64,000 bases of DNA from an uncultured Eubacteriales bacterium (GCA_934446675.1 CAKSEL010000001.1:186001-250000), one strand, 5' to 3'. Positions 42,443 to 50,836 are shown, counted from the first letter of the stretch. Notes: a model not told the origin generated them from the letters alone. Numbers and translations are program-made.

Positions 42443-43066
42443 TCACTTATTTTTATTTATATAGATACTGTAACCGAACATCTTTTCGGAGGTCTCTTTA
42501 TCGAGTCCCATAATAAGATTTACGGTCTTTCGCAGTTCTTCAGTCGAATCGTCAACCCAGTCCGCGTCCTCATGCAGAATTATGCTGCCGATGCCGTGCG
42601 AAAGAAATACTGCCGTAAGAGGCACGGGCATTACGGGCTTTGCGCCGAAAGGCACTATCGCACGGATTATTCTCTCGATATACGGCTCCATTACCGTAAG
42701 CGTTCTCTCGCGTATCGCCCAGCGCACGGTTCTGTGCATATTGGCTTCGTACTTTTCACGGAAGATACGCACCTGCTTTTTTACATATACAAAAAACCTA
42801 AGCAGCGGCTGATAAGGGTCTGTCTGCGCCCCGCGCGCTATTTTTTCAAACTCAGCTTTATACGGTTCAAAAAAGTTTTCGAGAACATCTGAAAACAGCG
42901 CGTCCTTTGATTCATAATAATAGTAGAAAAGTCCTATTTCTCCGCCGACCTCTCTCATTATTGCGCGCACGCTCGTGCCTTCATAGCCTTTTTCAAAAAA
43001 CATCTTTGACGCGACTTCTACGATCTTATTTTTTGTTCCGCCGTCATACATAGGTTTTCTTGCCAT
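42443..43066 (-). CDS. TetR-family regulator
   Basis: 207 residues. The N-terminal helix-turn-helix is IVEVASKMFFEKGYEGTSVR followed by AIMREVGGEIGLFYYYYESK, the standard TetR signature. The C-terminal ligand domain is not assigned to a subfamily. ATG 43066 is chosen as the start: GGAG lies upstream, whereas ATG 43084 has no RBS. A consensus promoter is at 43106-43134. Operon with the YoaP-type acetyltransferase. Confidence 0.88.
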   Translation of the reverse strand: MARKPMYDGGTKNKIVEVASKMFFEKGYEGTSVRAIMREVGGEIGLFYYYYESKDALFSDVLENFFEPYKAEFEKIARGAQTDPYQPLLRFFVYVKKQVRIFREKYEANMHRTVRWAIRERTLTVMEPYIERIIRAIVPFGAKPVMPVPLTAVFLSHGIGSIILHEDADWVDDSTEELRKTVNLIMGLDKETSEKMFGYSIYINKNK

Positions 43067-43105
43067 ATTTCCGCTCTTCTCCATTACTGAACATTGATTA
43101 ATAAT

Positions 43106-43134
43106 ACTATATCACACATACGGCTCAATGTCAA
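43106..43134 (-). promoter_or_regulatory. Promoter of the TetR-YoaP operon
   Basis: On the minus strand TTGACA (43134-43129), 17 bases, TATAGT (43111-43106). Confidence 0.75.
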
Positions 43135-43229
43135 AAAAATTTGCGCGGCAACTCAAAAAAATGCGCAAAAAAACAGCCGCGCACGGTACAGAGCCGTTAC
43201 GCAGCCGAAAATCTTTGTTTATGCGATTT

Positions 43230-43460
43230 TTACTTTACGATATAGTCCTTAAGCTGTTCGAGAAGCTCGTCGCAGTTATCGGAATGTATGGTCATTTCGA
43301 TAGGATTGAGCAAATCGAGGCTGAAAATACCCATTATCGACTTTGCGTCAACAACGTATCTGCCGCTTTTGAGATCAACCTCGCCGTCGAAGCGGCTGAC
43401 TATATTTACAAAATTCCTTACTTCCTCTATTGCGGAAAGTCTGATGTTTACTACCTTCAT
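43230..43460 (-). CDS. HPr-like protein lacking the phosphorylatable histidine
   Basis: 76 residues that align over their length with HPr of the phosphotransferase system: VVDAKSIMGIFSLDLLNPIE matches the Bacillus segment around Ser46 (NLKSIMGVMSLG), and FDGEVDLKSGRYVV matches the preceding strands. The active-site region GIHARPA is replaced by AIEEVRN, so His15 is absent while the regulatory serine (residue 41) is kept. This is the arrangement of Crh in Bacillus, which acts with CcpA in carbon catabolite repression and cannot carry phosphate in sugar transport. It is expressed alone from a strong promoter (43492-43520) and is divergent from pfkA. Confidence 0.85.
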   Translation of the reverse strand: MKVVNIRLSAIEEVRNFVNIVSRFDGEVDLKSGRYVVDAKSIMGIFSLDLLNPIEMTIHSDNCDELLEQLKDYIVK

Positions 43461-43491
43461 GTCTGTCCCTCCGTATTATTTATTTTTTACC

Positions 43492-43520
43492 ATTATAATC
43501 CGTTTTTGCCGGATTGTCAA
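43492..43520 (-). promoter_or_regulatory. Promoter of the HPr-like gene
   Basis: On the minus strand TTGACA (43520-43515), 17 bases, TATAAT (43497-43492): a perfect consensus. The spacer is bounded by the inverted repeat AATCCG ... CGGATT, a possible operator. Confidence 0.85.
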
Positions 43521-43676
43521 CACCTCTGTTCAAATGTTGACTTATAATATACATTGAACCGTGCAAAAAACGTGCGCGAAACGTTAAAAACACGGCGCCG
43601 CGCCGTCCGCCGGCAATGCGTTATTACACTATTGGGACGGTTTGCACTTTTAGGGCGCAAAAAGCAAAAACATTTC

Positions 43677-43705
43677 TTGACACTTTTATTCACGCCCACT
43701 ATAAT
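43677..43705 (+). promoter_or_regulatory. Promoter of pfkA
   Basis: TTGACA (43677-43682), 17 bases, TATAAT (43700-43705), a perfect consensus. The leader to pfkA would be about 133 bases. A second TATAAT-like box near 43765-43772 might add a downstream start. Confidence 0.85.
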
Positions 43706-43844
43706 GAGATTGTCAAATGTTACACATAGTTTTCATACAGTTTATAGTTTTTTGTAACTTGGGTACTATAATATTCTCAAAATATCATATTGTAGGTATT
43801 TTTTTATTCATTCGGCAAATCATTTTAGAATAAGAGGGATATTT

Positions 43845-44912
43845 ATGACTAAGGATTTTAAGAGAATAGGCGTACTCACCTCCGGCGGAGACGCTCCCGG
43901 AATGAACGCTGCGGTAAGAAGTATCGTAAGAAGCGCGCTTTCCAGAGGCATTGAGGTCATGGGCATTTACTGCGGCTACAAAGGACTTCTCGAAAACAAC
44001 ATGAAATTGCTCGGCGCAAGAGACGTTTCAAACATAATCAACCACGGCGGCACAATGCTCTATTCCGACAGATGTCTTGAATTCAAGACTCCCGAAGGAC
44101 TTGCAAAGGCTGTTGACACCTGCGAAAAGAACGGCATTGACGGTATTGTCACCATCGGCGGCGACGGAACCTTCAGAGGTGCTACCGACCTTTCCAGACT
44201 CGGTATTCCCTGTATCGGCGTTCCCGGAACCATCGACAACGACATTTCCGCAACCGACTACACCGTAGGCTACGATACCGCAAAGAACACGGTTATCGAA
44301 ATGGTTGACAGACTCAGAGACACCTGCGAATCCCATGCAAGATGCAACGTCGTTGAGGTTATGGGCAGAAGCGCCGGATATATCGCCATTGACTGCGGTA
44401 TCGCGGTAGGCGCGTCCGGAATTGCAATTCCCGAAATTCCTTTCGACAAGGAAAAGCTCATGGCTGACATGATAAAGCATTCCCATGAGGGCAAGCGCAA
44501 TTTCATAGTTATGGTTTCCGAGGGTATGGGGAAGAACTTTTCGGAGGAGCTTACTGCCGAAATCGAAGAAAAGACCGGCATTGAAACAAGACTTGCACGT
44601 CTTGCACACGTTCAGAGAGGCGGAAGCCCGTCCTGCGAGGACAGACTTATTGCAACCCAGATGGGCGCGAAAGCCGTTGATCTTCTTCTTGAAGGCAAGT
44701 ACAATCTTGTTGTCTGCTACAACAAGGGCAAGATCTGCGTTGAGGAAATGGAATATGCGTTCCAGCTCGACAGAATTGTAAAGAACAAGGCTACAAAGGA
44801 AGAGCTTGACGCTCTCGATCCGTCCGAAAAGAACGATATGCTTGCAAGAGCATTTGAAAAGAAAGCTCATTTCGAGTATCTCTACCATCTGGCTGAAACT
44901 ATATCCATTTGA
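43845..44912 (+). CDS. pfkA: ATP-dependent 6-phosphofructokinase
   Basis: 355 residues; the Bacillus enzyme has 319, the difference lying at the C-terminus. It phosphorylates fructose 6-phosphate to the 1,6-bisphosphate in glycolysis. Motifs: GVLTSGGDAPGMNAAVRSIV (ATP loop), TIGGDGTFRGA, VPGTIDNDISATDYTVGYDT (catalytic TIDND), VVEVMGRSAGYIAIDCG and LAHVQRGGSPSCEDR. The G in GGDGT and the ATP-type glycine favour ATP over pyrophosphate as donor. It is followed after 48 bases by a sugar-binding lipoprotein gene that probably shares the transcript. Confidence 0.95.
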   Translation: MTKDFKRIGVLTSGGDAPGMNAAVRSIVRSALSRGIEVMGIYCGYKGLLENNMKLLGARDVSNIINHGGTMLYSDRCLEFKTPEGLAKAVDTCEKNGIDGIVTIGGDGTFRGATDLSRLGIPCIGVPGTIDNDISATDYTVGYDTAKNTVIEMVDRLRDTCESHARCNVVEVMGRSAGYIAIDCGIAVGASGIAIPEIPFDKEKLMADMIKHSHEGKRNFIVMVSEGMGKNFSEELTAEIEEKTGIETRLARLAHVQRGGSPSCEDRLIATQMGAKAVDLLLEGKYNLVVCYNKGKICVEEMEYAFQLDRIVKNKATKEELDALDPSEKNDMLARAFEKKAHFEYLYHLAETISI

Positions 44913-44960
44913 CAATTTTATCCGCCGGAACAAACACCGGCGAACGAAAGGATTGTCACA

Positions 44961-46388
44961 ATGAAAGCCAAATCTCTGTTAGCCCTTATGCTTGCCTGTG
45001 CAGCTCTGCTTTGCTCTGCCGGCTGCAAAAAGACGCAAAAAGACAGCCCGTCAGCTGACATTAACGTTTCGTCCGACACAGACGAATACACAAAAGATCT
45101 TGCGGCTGCCGACTACGAAGGCTACAATTTCCGTATTCTTATCCGTCCGGGCAAAACCTCCGACCAGTACCTTGAAGAAAAGACCGGTGACATTGTTGAC
45201 GACGCGGTATACACAAGAAACAAGCTCGTCGAATCAATGTACAACATCAAAATCACCGCCACCGAATCTTCGAGCAGCGGCACGGAAACCGACGCTCTCA
45301 ACTCCATTCTTGCCGGCGACGACGCTTACGACGCAATTTTTCCTCATTCAAGATGTGCATTTATCTATGCAACGCAGGGTGCGGTTGAAAACTTCAACGA
45401 TATAAAGTCGATACACCTCGAAAAGCCCTGGTGGTCAAAAGATATTGTTGACAGCGCAAACGTAAACGGCAATCTGTATGTACTTGACGGCGACATTTCT
45501 CTTCACAGACTTTCATACGCAATGTGTATGTACTTCAACAAGAGAATTTTCGACGAACTCGGTCTCTCCTACCCTTACGACATGGTCAAGGACGGAACAT
45601 GGACGTTCGACGAATTCCAGAAGCTTGTCAAAAAGGGTGCCAAAGACTTAAACGGCGACGGTTTAATGAAACCCGAAGAGGATCAGTACGGCTTTTACAC
45701 CCAGGAATGGAGCTCTCCTATTTCTATTCTCTATACGGGCGGACAGAGGATTTACTCAAAAGACGACGAGGGTATTCCGATTCTTACGCTCAATTCTTCA
45801 AAGACTGTTGACATTTTCGACAAGTATTTTGATCTCATGGATTCAGACTCGGCTTTCTTACATCTCACCAACAAACCGAGAAACTACAACGGTTCCGACA
45901 TATTCACAACGGGACGTGCGATGTTTGCCGACGGCGGTCTCGGAAACGCAAAAAGCTACCGCAACATGGACGACGATTTCGGTATTATTCCTCTCCCCAA
46001 ATTCACCGAGGACGACGAATATGCAACCATAGTCAACGGTCATGCTCATCTGCTTATAGTACCCATAACGGTTTCTGACGCCGAAAGAACAGGATCTATT
46101 ATCGAGGCGCTATGCGCAATAGGCTCGCGCGACGTTGTACCGGCGTTTTACAACGTTTCGCTTAAAACGAAGTACAGCCGCGACACCGAGTCCGAAGAAA
46201 TGATAGACATTATCAGAGACAGCACCATTTACGATCTCGGATATGTTTCGGGCGGCACGTTCCAGTCAATAGGACGCGACCTTGCAAGAACCGCGACTCA
46301 CGACTTCTCCTCCACATATGCTGCAAGCGAGTCGGTTGCTTTGAGCAAACTCAAAGATTTCAACAAGGCATACGGTCACATTGAATAA
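44961..46388 (+). CDS. Extracellular solute-binding lipoprotein (family 1), orphan
   Basis: 475 residues. The lipobox is SAGC (cysteine about residue 22). The mature part is a type 1 sugar-binding protein of ABC transporters: EGYNFRILIRPGKTSDQYLE at the start, GDDAYDAIFPHSRCAFIYAT, YAMCMYFNKRIFDELGLSYP followed by GTWTFDEFQKLVKKGAKDLN (conserved F-x-x-L/A-x-K-L), and FTTGRAMFADGGLGNA. It would bind oligosaccharide outside the membrane. No permease or ATPase gene is nearby, so it must work with components encoded elsewhere or as a sensor. RBS CGAAAGGA; a short GC hairpin (44923-44942) separates it from pfkA without a T-run. Confidence 0.88.
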   Translation: MKAKSLLALMLACAALLCSAGCKKTQKDSPSADINVSSDTDEYTKDLAAADYEGYNFRILIRPGKTSDQYLEEKTGDIVDDAVYTRNKLVESMYNIKITATESSSSGTETDALNSILAGDDAYDAIFPHSRCAFIYATQGAVENFNDIKSIHLEKPWWSKDIVDSANVNGNLYVLDGDISLHRLSYAMCMYFNKRIFDELGLSYPYDMVKDGTWTFDEFQKLVKKGAKDLNGDGLMKPEEDQYGFYTQEWSSPISILYTGGQRIYSKDDEGIPILTLNSSKTVDIFDKYFDLMDSDSAFLHLTNKPRNYNGSDIFTTGRAMFADGGLGNAKSYRNMDDDFGIIPLPKFTEDDEYATIVNGHAHLLIVPITVSDAERTGSIIEALCAIGSRDVVPAFYNVSLKTKYSRDTESEEMIDIIRDSTIYDLGYVSGGTFQSIGRDLARTATHDFSSTYAASESVALSKLKDFNKAYGHIE

Positions 46389-46418
46389 TAATTCGGAAAT
46401 ACTTTAATCAAAAATAAT

Positions 46419-46460
46419 CCCCGGAAACAATGTACAAAAAAGTACCGTTTTCGGGGTTTT
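46419..46460 (+). terminator. Terminator of the solute-binding protein gene
   Basis: CCCCGGAAAC (46419-46428) pairs with GTTTTCGGGG (46447-46456), then TTTTG. Confidence 0.75.
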
Positions 46461-46482
46461 GTTATGCTGAAAATTATTACGT

Positions 46483-47277
46483 CTACGAAAACTCGCCGTA
46501 CTTTTTCGGGGATACGCCGTTCTTTTTCTTAAAACAGCGGCTGAAATAGTTGGCGTCGTCAAATCCCAAGATTTCGGATATTTCGGAAACGGTATAGCTG
46601 CCCGACAGCAGCATATCCTTAGCTCTTAACATACGGACGTCAAGCTGATATTCAAGCATGGGCATACCGTACTTTTCCTTAAAGCTGCGGCGCAGGTGCG
46701 TCACGCTCATTCCGCAGACCGCGGCTATTTCGGCTGCGGTTATTCTTTCACCAGTCCGCTCATCTATATACGCCTTTGCGACGGCAAGCTTTGCCGAGTT
46801 TTTTGAAAGCGTCCTGTCACGCGAAATATCGCAGAAATAGTCCACAAGCAACTCATACAGCGCGGCTTTTGCGTTCATGAGATACCCCTGCTGCTTTTTA
46901 TCCCATACCGAGCAGATATGCGAAAACAGTCTTTTATACTTTGCGGCGTCGCAGTTTTCGCAGCGCAGCACGCACAATCCCGGTTTATCACCCGGATCGG
47001 GAAACTCCGCCTCGAAATTTACGGTATAGTGCATAAAAGAGCCGTCTTTTGCAGACACCGTATATTTAAGGCTTTCGGGTAGATACACAATATCTCCGGT
47101 ATCTATATTCAGAACGCCGTCCCGTGTCTGATACTCGGCTTTTCCGGAAATGCTCATGACAAACCCCGAAACACGTCTGCCGTTTACGTATCTTCTGTCA
47201 GTCTTTCCCGACTGATACATACATTCATGCGCAAGCACCATGTTTTTTACATAAACGTCAAAGTCGGTTCTTAACAT
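46483..47277 (-). CDS. AraC-family regulator next to an isomerase gene
   Basis: 264 residues. The N-terminal sensor is a cupin-like domain (SGFVMSISGKAEYQTRDGVL and DIVYLPESLKYTVSAKDG). The C-terminal DNA-binding domain has ITAAEIAAVCGMSVTHLRRS and VSEISEILGFDDANYFSRCF, closing with GVSPKKYGEFS. Start ATG 47277 with RBS AGAGGTGAG. It has its own consensus promoter (47296-47324). It faces the isomerase-family gene at 47436, and the direct repeat at 47332-47366 between the two promoters is its probable binding site. Confidence 0.92.
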   Translation of the reverse strand: MLRTDFDVYVKNMVLAHECMYQSGKTDRRYVNGRRVSGFVMSISGKAEYQTRDGVLNIDTGDIVYLPESLKYTVSAKDGSFMHYTVNFEAEFPDPGDKPGLCVLRCENCDAAKYKRLFSHICSVWDKKQQGYLMNAKAALYELLVDYFCDISRDRTLSKNSAKLAVAKAYIDERTGERITAAEIAAVCGMSVTHLRRSFKEKYGMPMLEYQLDVRMLRAKDMLLSGSYTVSEISEILGFDDANYFSRCFKKKNGVSPKKYGEFS

Positions 47278-47295
47278 ATTCTCACCTCTGTTGCA

Positions 47296-47324
47296 ATTTT
47301 ACACCGAATCTGCGGCAATGTCAA
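47296..47324 (-). promoter_or_regulatory. Promoter of the AraC gene
   Basis: On the minus strand TTGACA (47324-47319), 17 bases, TAAAAT (47301-47296). Confidence 0.8.
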
Positions 47325-47331
47325 CATATTT

Positions 47332-47366
47332 TTGGTCGTTTTGTGCTGATTTTGAGCGTTTGGTGC
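47332..47366. promoter_or_regulatory. AraC-type direct repeat operator
   Basis: TTGGTCGTTTTGTGC (47332-47346) and TTGAGCGTTTGGTGC (47352-47366), 12 of 15 identical, period 20 bp. The second half site ends one base before the -35 of the isomerase promoter, which is the classic class II activator position of AraC proteins. Confidence 0.75.
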
Positions 47367-47367
47367 A

Positions 47368-47396
47368 TTTACCGAACGACGGTTCGGCGGTATTAT
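47368..47396 (+). promoter_or_regulatory. Activator-dependent promoter of the isomerase gene
   Basis: TTTACC (47368-47373, poor -35), 17 bases, TATTAT (47391-47396). The inverted repeat CCGAAC ... GTTCGG (47372-47387) lies in the spacer and could be a second operator. Confidence 0.65.
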
Positions 47397-47435
47397 AATG
47401 TCGAAAAGAACAATACCCGAAAGGAGCGTATTATC

Positions 47436-48872
47436 ATGGCAGCAAAACCAAAGATCGGACTTGTCGGCATGGGACACTTTATTTACTGGCCGCAGTTCGA
47501 CGGATTAAAACAGGAATTAATGCAGAAAACAGAGCGTTTCAAAAAATATTTCAGCGACGAGGTTGAGATCTTTGACGGAGGATTCGCAGACGACTACGAC
47601 ACCGCCGTACAAGCTTTAAAACGATGCAAGGCACAGGATCTTGACGCGCTGTTTATAGTCATGACAACTTACATAACCTCGCAGACGGTTTTCCCGTTTG
47701 CAAAGTATCTCGGCGACGTACCGCAGTTTCTCATAGCGCTTCAGCCGCTTGACAGGCTCGATTACAGCAAGACCACAACATATATGCAGCTTGTAAACGA
47801 CGACATATGCTCAATGCCCGAATTTGCCGGCGTTTACGAAAGACTCGGCGCTCATATGCCGTACTTTCTCGTATGCGCGGAAAGCGAGGAACAAAAGATC
47901 AGACGCCGCGTAGAGCTTTACGAAAAAGCAATCTGCGCCAAAGCTGCGTTCAAATACGCAAAGTTCGGTTATCTCGGTCACACCTACGACGGAATGTACG
48001 ACATGAACACCGATCCGACTGCATTTTCAAGAACCTTCGGCGCACACGTAAAAATGCTCGAAATGTGCGAGCTGAAAGAATACTGCGACGGTGCGTCCGA
48101 CGCCGAAATAAAAGCTCGCATTGACGAAATAAAGACAAAATTCCAGATTATGGAGCCGTCAAACGATCCGCTTACGGATTTCGTTCACGACGAAGATTTA
48201 GAGCTTGCCGCAAGAACCTCGGTTGCGCTTGACAAGCTTGTGAAGAACAACGGTCTTTCGGCTCTCGCGTATTTCTACAAAGGCGAACACGGAAACGAAT
48301 ACGAAAAGATTGCGTCAAATCTTATAATCGGAAACACACTTCTGACAAGCAGCGGAATACCTCTTGCGGGAGAGGCTGATCTCAAGACTGCGGCGGCAAT
48401 GCTCATAATGAACAAAGTCGGAGGCGGCGGCTCCTTTGCCGAGCTTCACCCGTTTGACATTTACGACGACGTTGTGCTCATAGGTCACGACGGTCCTCAC
48501 AACATAAACATAAGCAGTAAAAAGCCTGTACTCAGAAAGCTCAAAAAATTCCACGGCAAACCCGGCAGCGGCGTATCCGTAGAATTCAGCATAAAGAACG
48601 GTCCCGTAACGCTTCTCTCCTGCTCTCTTGACAGAAACGAGCAGTTTAAGTTCATCTGCACAAAGGGCGAAAGCATGCCCGGTGAAATTCCTCAGACCGG
48701 AAACACCAATACCAAGTGCAAATTTGAAAATCATTCCTGCACGGAATTTGTTGAAAACTGGTGCAAAGCAGGTCCTACGCATCATCTTGCCCTCGGAACC
48801 GGCGACAAAACAGAGGAAATAAAGCTCGCGGCAGACCTTATCGGCGTAAAGTTTACAGATCCTCTCGCATAA
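47436..48872 (+). CDS. L-arabinose/L-fucose isomerase family protein
   Basis: 478 residues from ATG 47436 (AAAGGAG upstream; the frame extends over the promoter). The sequence follows the AraA/FucI-like fold: PKIGLVGMGHFIYWPQFDGL at the N-terminus, ALFIVMTTYITSQTVFPFAK, FGYLGHTYDGMYDMNTDPTA, and the C-terminal AELHPFDIYDDVVLIGHDGP with metal-ligand-type glutamate and histidine residues. AraA converts L-arabinose to L-ribulose; this relative is divergent and lacks the araB/araD neighbours, so its aldose is not predictable. Regulation by the divergent AraC protein is strongly suggested by the operator at 47332-47366. Confidence 0.82.
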   Translation: MAAKPKIGLVGMGHFIYWPQFDGLKQELMQKTERFKKYFSDEVEIFDGGFADDYDTAVQALKRCKAQDLDALFIVMTTYITSQTVFPFAKYLGDVPQFLIALQPLDRLDYSKTTTYMQLVNDDICSMPEFAGVYERLGAHMPYFLVCAESEEQKIRRRVELYEKAICAKAAFKYAKFGYLGHTYDGMYDMNTDPTAFSRTFGAHVKMLEMCELKEYCDGASDAEIKARIDEIKTKFQIMEPSNDPLTDFVHDEDLELAARTSVALDKLVKNNGLSALAYFYKGEHGNEYEKIASNLIIGNTLLTSSGIPLAGEADLKTAAAMLIMNKVGGGGSFAELHPFDIYDDVVLIGHDGPHNINISSKKPVLRKLKKFHGKPGSGVSVEFSIKNGPVTLLSCSLDRNEQFKFICTKGESMPGEIPQTGNTNTKCKFENHSCTEFVENWCKAGPTHHLALGTGDKTEEIKLAADLIGVKFTDPLA

Positions 48873-48901
48873 GACATCGCAATACTCTTTTCTCTCTCCT
48901 T

Positions 48902-48936
48902 ACCCGGTGTACTTTTATGTATGCCGGGTTTATTTA
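48902..48936 (+). terminator. Terminator of the isomerase gene
   Basis: ACCCGG (48902-48907) pairs with CCGGGT (48924-48929) around an inner TAC/GTA pairing, then TTATTTATAC. Confidence 0.65.
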
Positions 48937-48944
48937 TACAAAAG

Positions 48945-48971
48945 AAAAATTCTGCCGGAAAAGACCGGCAG
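48945..48971 (-). terminator. Terminator of tRNA-Val
   Basis: On the minus strand CTGCCGG, loop TCTTTT, CCGGCAG, then AATTTTTCTTTTG, about 15 bases after the tRNA CCA end. Confidence 0.85.
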
Positions 48972-48984
48972 AAAATAAAAAATA

Positions 48985-49060
48985 TGGTGGGCGATAAGGA
49001 ACTCGAATCCCTGACCACTCGCACGTCAAGCGAGTGCTCTACCAACTGAGCTAATCGCCC
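48985..49060 (-). tRNA. tRNA-Val (anticodon GAC)
   Basis: 76 bases folding into a cloverleaf: acceptor GGGCGAT pairs with ATCGCCC, D arm TAGCTCAGTTGGTAGAGCA, anticodon stem CTCGC/GCGAG with loop TTGACGT (anticodon GAC, reads GUC and GUU), T arm with TTCGAGT, discriminator A and an encoded CCA. It has its own promoter (49082-49110) and terminator. Confidence 0.97.
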
Positions 49061-49081
49061 GTATTTTACGGAAGTGCTGAT

Positions 49082-49110
49082 ATTTTACCATATTTTTCCG
49101 CTTATGTCAA
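49082..49110 (-). promoter_or_regulatory. Promoter of tRNA-Val
   Basis: On the minus strand TTGACA (49110-49105), 17 bases, TAAAAT (49087-49082), about 20 bases before the mature 5' end. Confidence 0.8.
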
Positions 49111-49201
49111 TACCCTAAGAGCATTTTTTCGCAGAGTGCGCAAAGAAAAGTCCGGCACGCACATTTTCCGCGCACCGGGCAGTTGTTTTTAAGTATTGTA
49201 T

Positions 49202-50572
49202 TTACAGTCTTGACGAAAGCAGCGTCATTGCAAGCTTAAAGTACACCGTAAGAGACACCGCGTCAACAACCGTGGTTATCATGGGAGCTGCAACGACGGC
49301 AGGATCAAGGTGAAGCTTCTGAACCAGCACCGGCAGCACCGCGCCGAGGCTCTTTGCAAGCAATATGGTAAACACCATTGCAACGGCAACCGTAAAGCCT
49401 ATGAGTATTCTGTCGGGATCGTTTGTGAAAAGCACTATGCGCAAGAAATTGACCGCAGCGAAAATAGTACCTACTATAACCGCAACCCTTATTTCTTTCC
49501 AGAGTATTTTAAATACGTCATGCGGTTTCAGATCTCCCGTTGTAAGTCCGCGTATAACCGTTGTAGTCGCCTGTGAACCGGAATTTCCGCCGGTATCCGT
49601 AAGCATGGGCATAAAGGTTACAAGCAGCGGTATTGCGGCTATTGCAGCCTCGAACTTTCCCAATATCGCGCCGTTTATCATTCCGGCTATCATAAGTATG
49701 AAAAGCCACGGAAGTCTTGCTTTGACTATGGTCATGATACCTGTCTTTAGATACGGAGTCTCGATATGCTGCATAGCTGCCATCTGTTCCATATCCTTTG
49801 TGGCTTCTTCTTCGATGACGTCCACGATATCGTCTACGGTGACTATTCCGACAAGGCGGTTTTCGCTGTCAACAACCGGCAGCGAAACAAGGTCATATTT
49901 ACTGAAAAGCTTTGCGGCTTCCTCTTTATTTTCGCTTGTCGTTACCTTTATGACGTTTACGTCCATAAGTTCGTCGATCTTAACCGAATCGTCGCGGCAT
50001 TTGAGTATGTCGCAAAGCTCGATCACGCCTTCAAGCACTCTGCTCGGACTTATGACAAAACAGGTATATATCGTTTCTTTCTCACTTCCGACGCGGCGTA
50101 TATACTCGATAGCCTCGCCCACCGTCATGCTGCTTTTAAGGTCTGTAAACTCGCTTGTCATAATACTTCCGACAGAGTCGTCGGAGTAATTCAGAAACCT
50201 GTTGAGTTCGCTTCTGGTATCGTTTGCGGCATTTCTAAGTACGCGCTTTACAACCGTCGCCGGCAGCTCCTCAAGCATATCGACGGCATCGTCCACGCTG
50301 AGTTCCTCTATAATCCGGCGGATTTCCTCGTCGGTTACGGAGGTTATGAAATTTTCCTGTACATCAGGTTCAAAATAGCTGAAAACATCTGCGGCAAGCT
50401 CTTTCGGCAGCGTTCTGAAAACAGGCAGCGCCTTTGAAATGTCAAGTCCGCTGAGATATTCGGCTATATCCGCCTCCTGCATTTCTTCTGCAAGAGGTCT
50501 TATCGCACGGTAGTTTTTTGCCTCGACAAGAGCGTCCATGCGCTCTTTGAAGCTCTCATAATTCTTGTCCAT
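49202..50572 (-). CDS. mgtE: Magnesium transporter MgtE
   Basis: 456 residues, the usual length. A cytoplasmic MgtE-N superhelix (residues 20-125, with LSVDDAVDMLEELPATVVKR) is followed by two CBS domains (about 130-250: SIMTSEFTDLKSSMTVGEAI; KYDLVSLPVVDSENRLVGIV) and five membrane helices (about 285-455). The pore region FMPMLTDTGGNSGSQATTTV is the family signature and MITTVVDAVSLTVYFKLA closes the protein. MgtE is a Mg2+ channel closed by Mg2+ binding at the cytoplasmic domains. Start ATG 50572 with TAGGAGGA. A leader of about 258 bases with pseudoknot and terminator (see 50665-50830) suggests control at the RNA level. Confidence 0.96.
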   Translation of the reverse strand: MDKNYESFKERMDALVEAKNYRAIRPLAEEMQEADIAEYLSGLDISKALPVFRTLPKELAADVFSYFEPDVQENFITSVTDEEIRRIIEELSVDDAVDMLEELPATVVKRVLRNAANDTRSELNRFLNYSDDSVGSIMTSEFTDLKSSMTVGEAIEYIRRVGSEKETIYTCFVISPSRVLEGVIELCDILKCRDDSVKIDELMDVNVIKVTTSENKEEAAKLFSKYDLVSLPVVDSENRLVGIVTVDDIVDVIEEEATKDMEQMAAMQHIETPYLKTGIMTIVKARLPWLFILMIAGMINGAILGKFEAAIAAIPLLVTFMPMLTDTGGNSGSQATTTVIRGLTTGDLKPHDVFKILWKEIRVAVIVGTIFAAVNFLRIVLFTNDPDRILIGFTVAVAMVFTILLAKSLGAVLPVLVQKLHLDPAVVAAPMITTVVDAVSLTVYFKLAMTLLSSRL

Positions 50573-50830
50573 TTTTTCTTTCCTCCTAAAGAAATTTTAT
50601 GAAGGAAAAGTCAAAACGGCATAAAGATACCGCCATTCGGATATTTTATCCTATGCGGCGGCGGAAAAAACTGTATTTACGGCGTCAAAACAGCACTTTT
50701 TGCAGATTTTAACGCGCAAAAACTCCGGGAAGCCTCTCAAGTTTACTTCCCAATCCGCCGGATATGCAGTTACGACTTCGCCCGGGTGTATCCACTTGAG
50801 TTTGCCCCCTTTTTAAGAAAATTATTTTAT
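50573..50830 (-). promoter_or_regulatory. Long structured 5' leader of mgtE, candidate riboswitch
   Basis: From the promoter at 50837-50865 the transcript runs about 258 bases before the mgtE start. Minus-strand elements: CTCAAGT (50800-50794); GGATA/TATCC (50793-50789 with 50764-50760) as a second helix; a hairpin GGGAAG/CTTCCC (50751-50727) whose 13-base loop contains ACTTGAG (50742-50736), an exact complement of CTCAAGT, so a pseudoknot can form; TTTTTGC/GCAAAAA (50722-50716 with 50703-50697); then an intrinsic terminator (50693-50665). An M-box aptamer would be expected in front of mgtE, but I do not see its conserved core. Ligand unknown. Confidence 0.6.
50665..50693 (-). terminator. Intrinsic terminator inside the mgtE leader
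   Basis: On the minus strand CTGTTTTGACGCCGTAAATA then CAG: CTGT pairs with ACAG and TTT with AAA (one bulged T), followed by TTTTTT (50670-50665). It lies upstream of the mgtE RBS, so its formation would attenuate the gene. Confidence 0.6.
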
Positions 50831-50836
50831 GTATAC

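Noticed and set aside
50573..50830. M-box (ykoK) magnesium riboswitch before mgtE
   Set aside because: The family is expected at this place but the conserved core sequences are not recognisable, so the element is reported as an unassigned structured leader.
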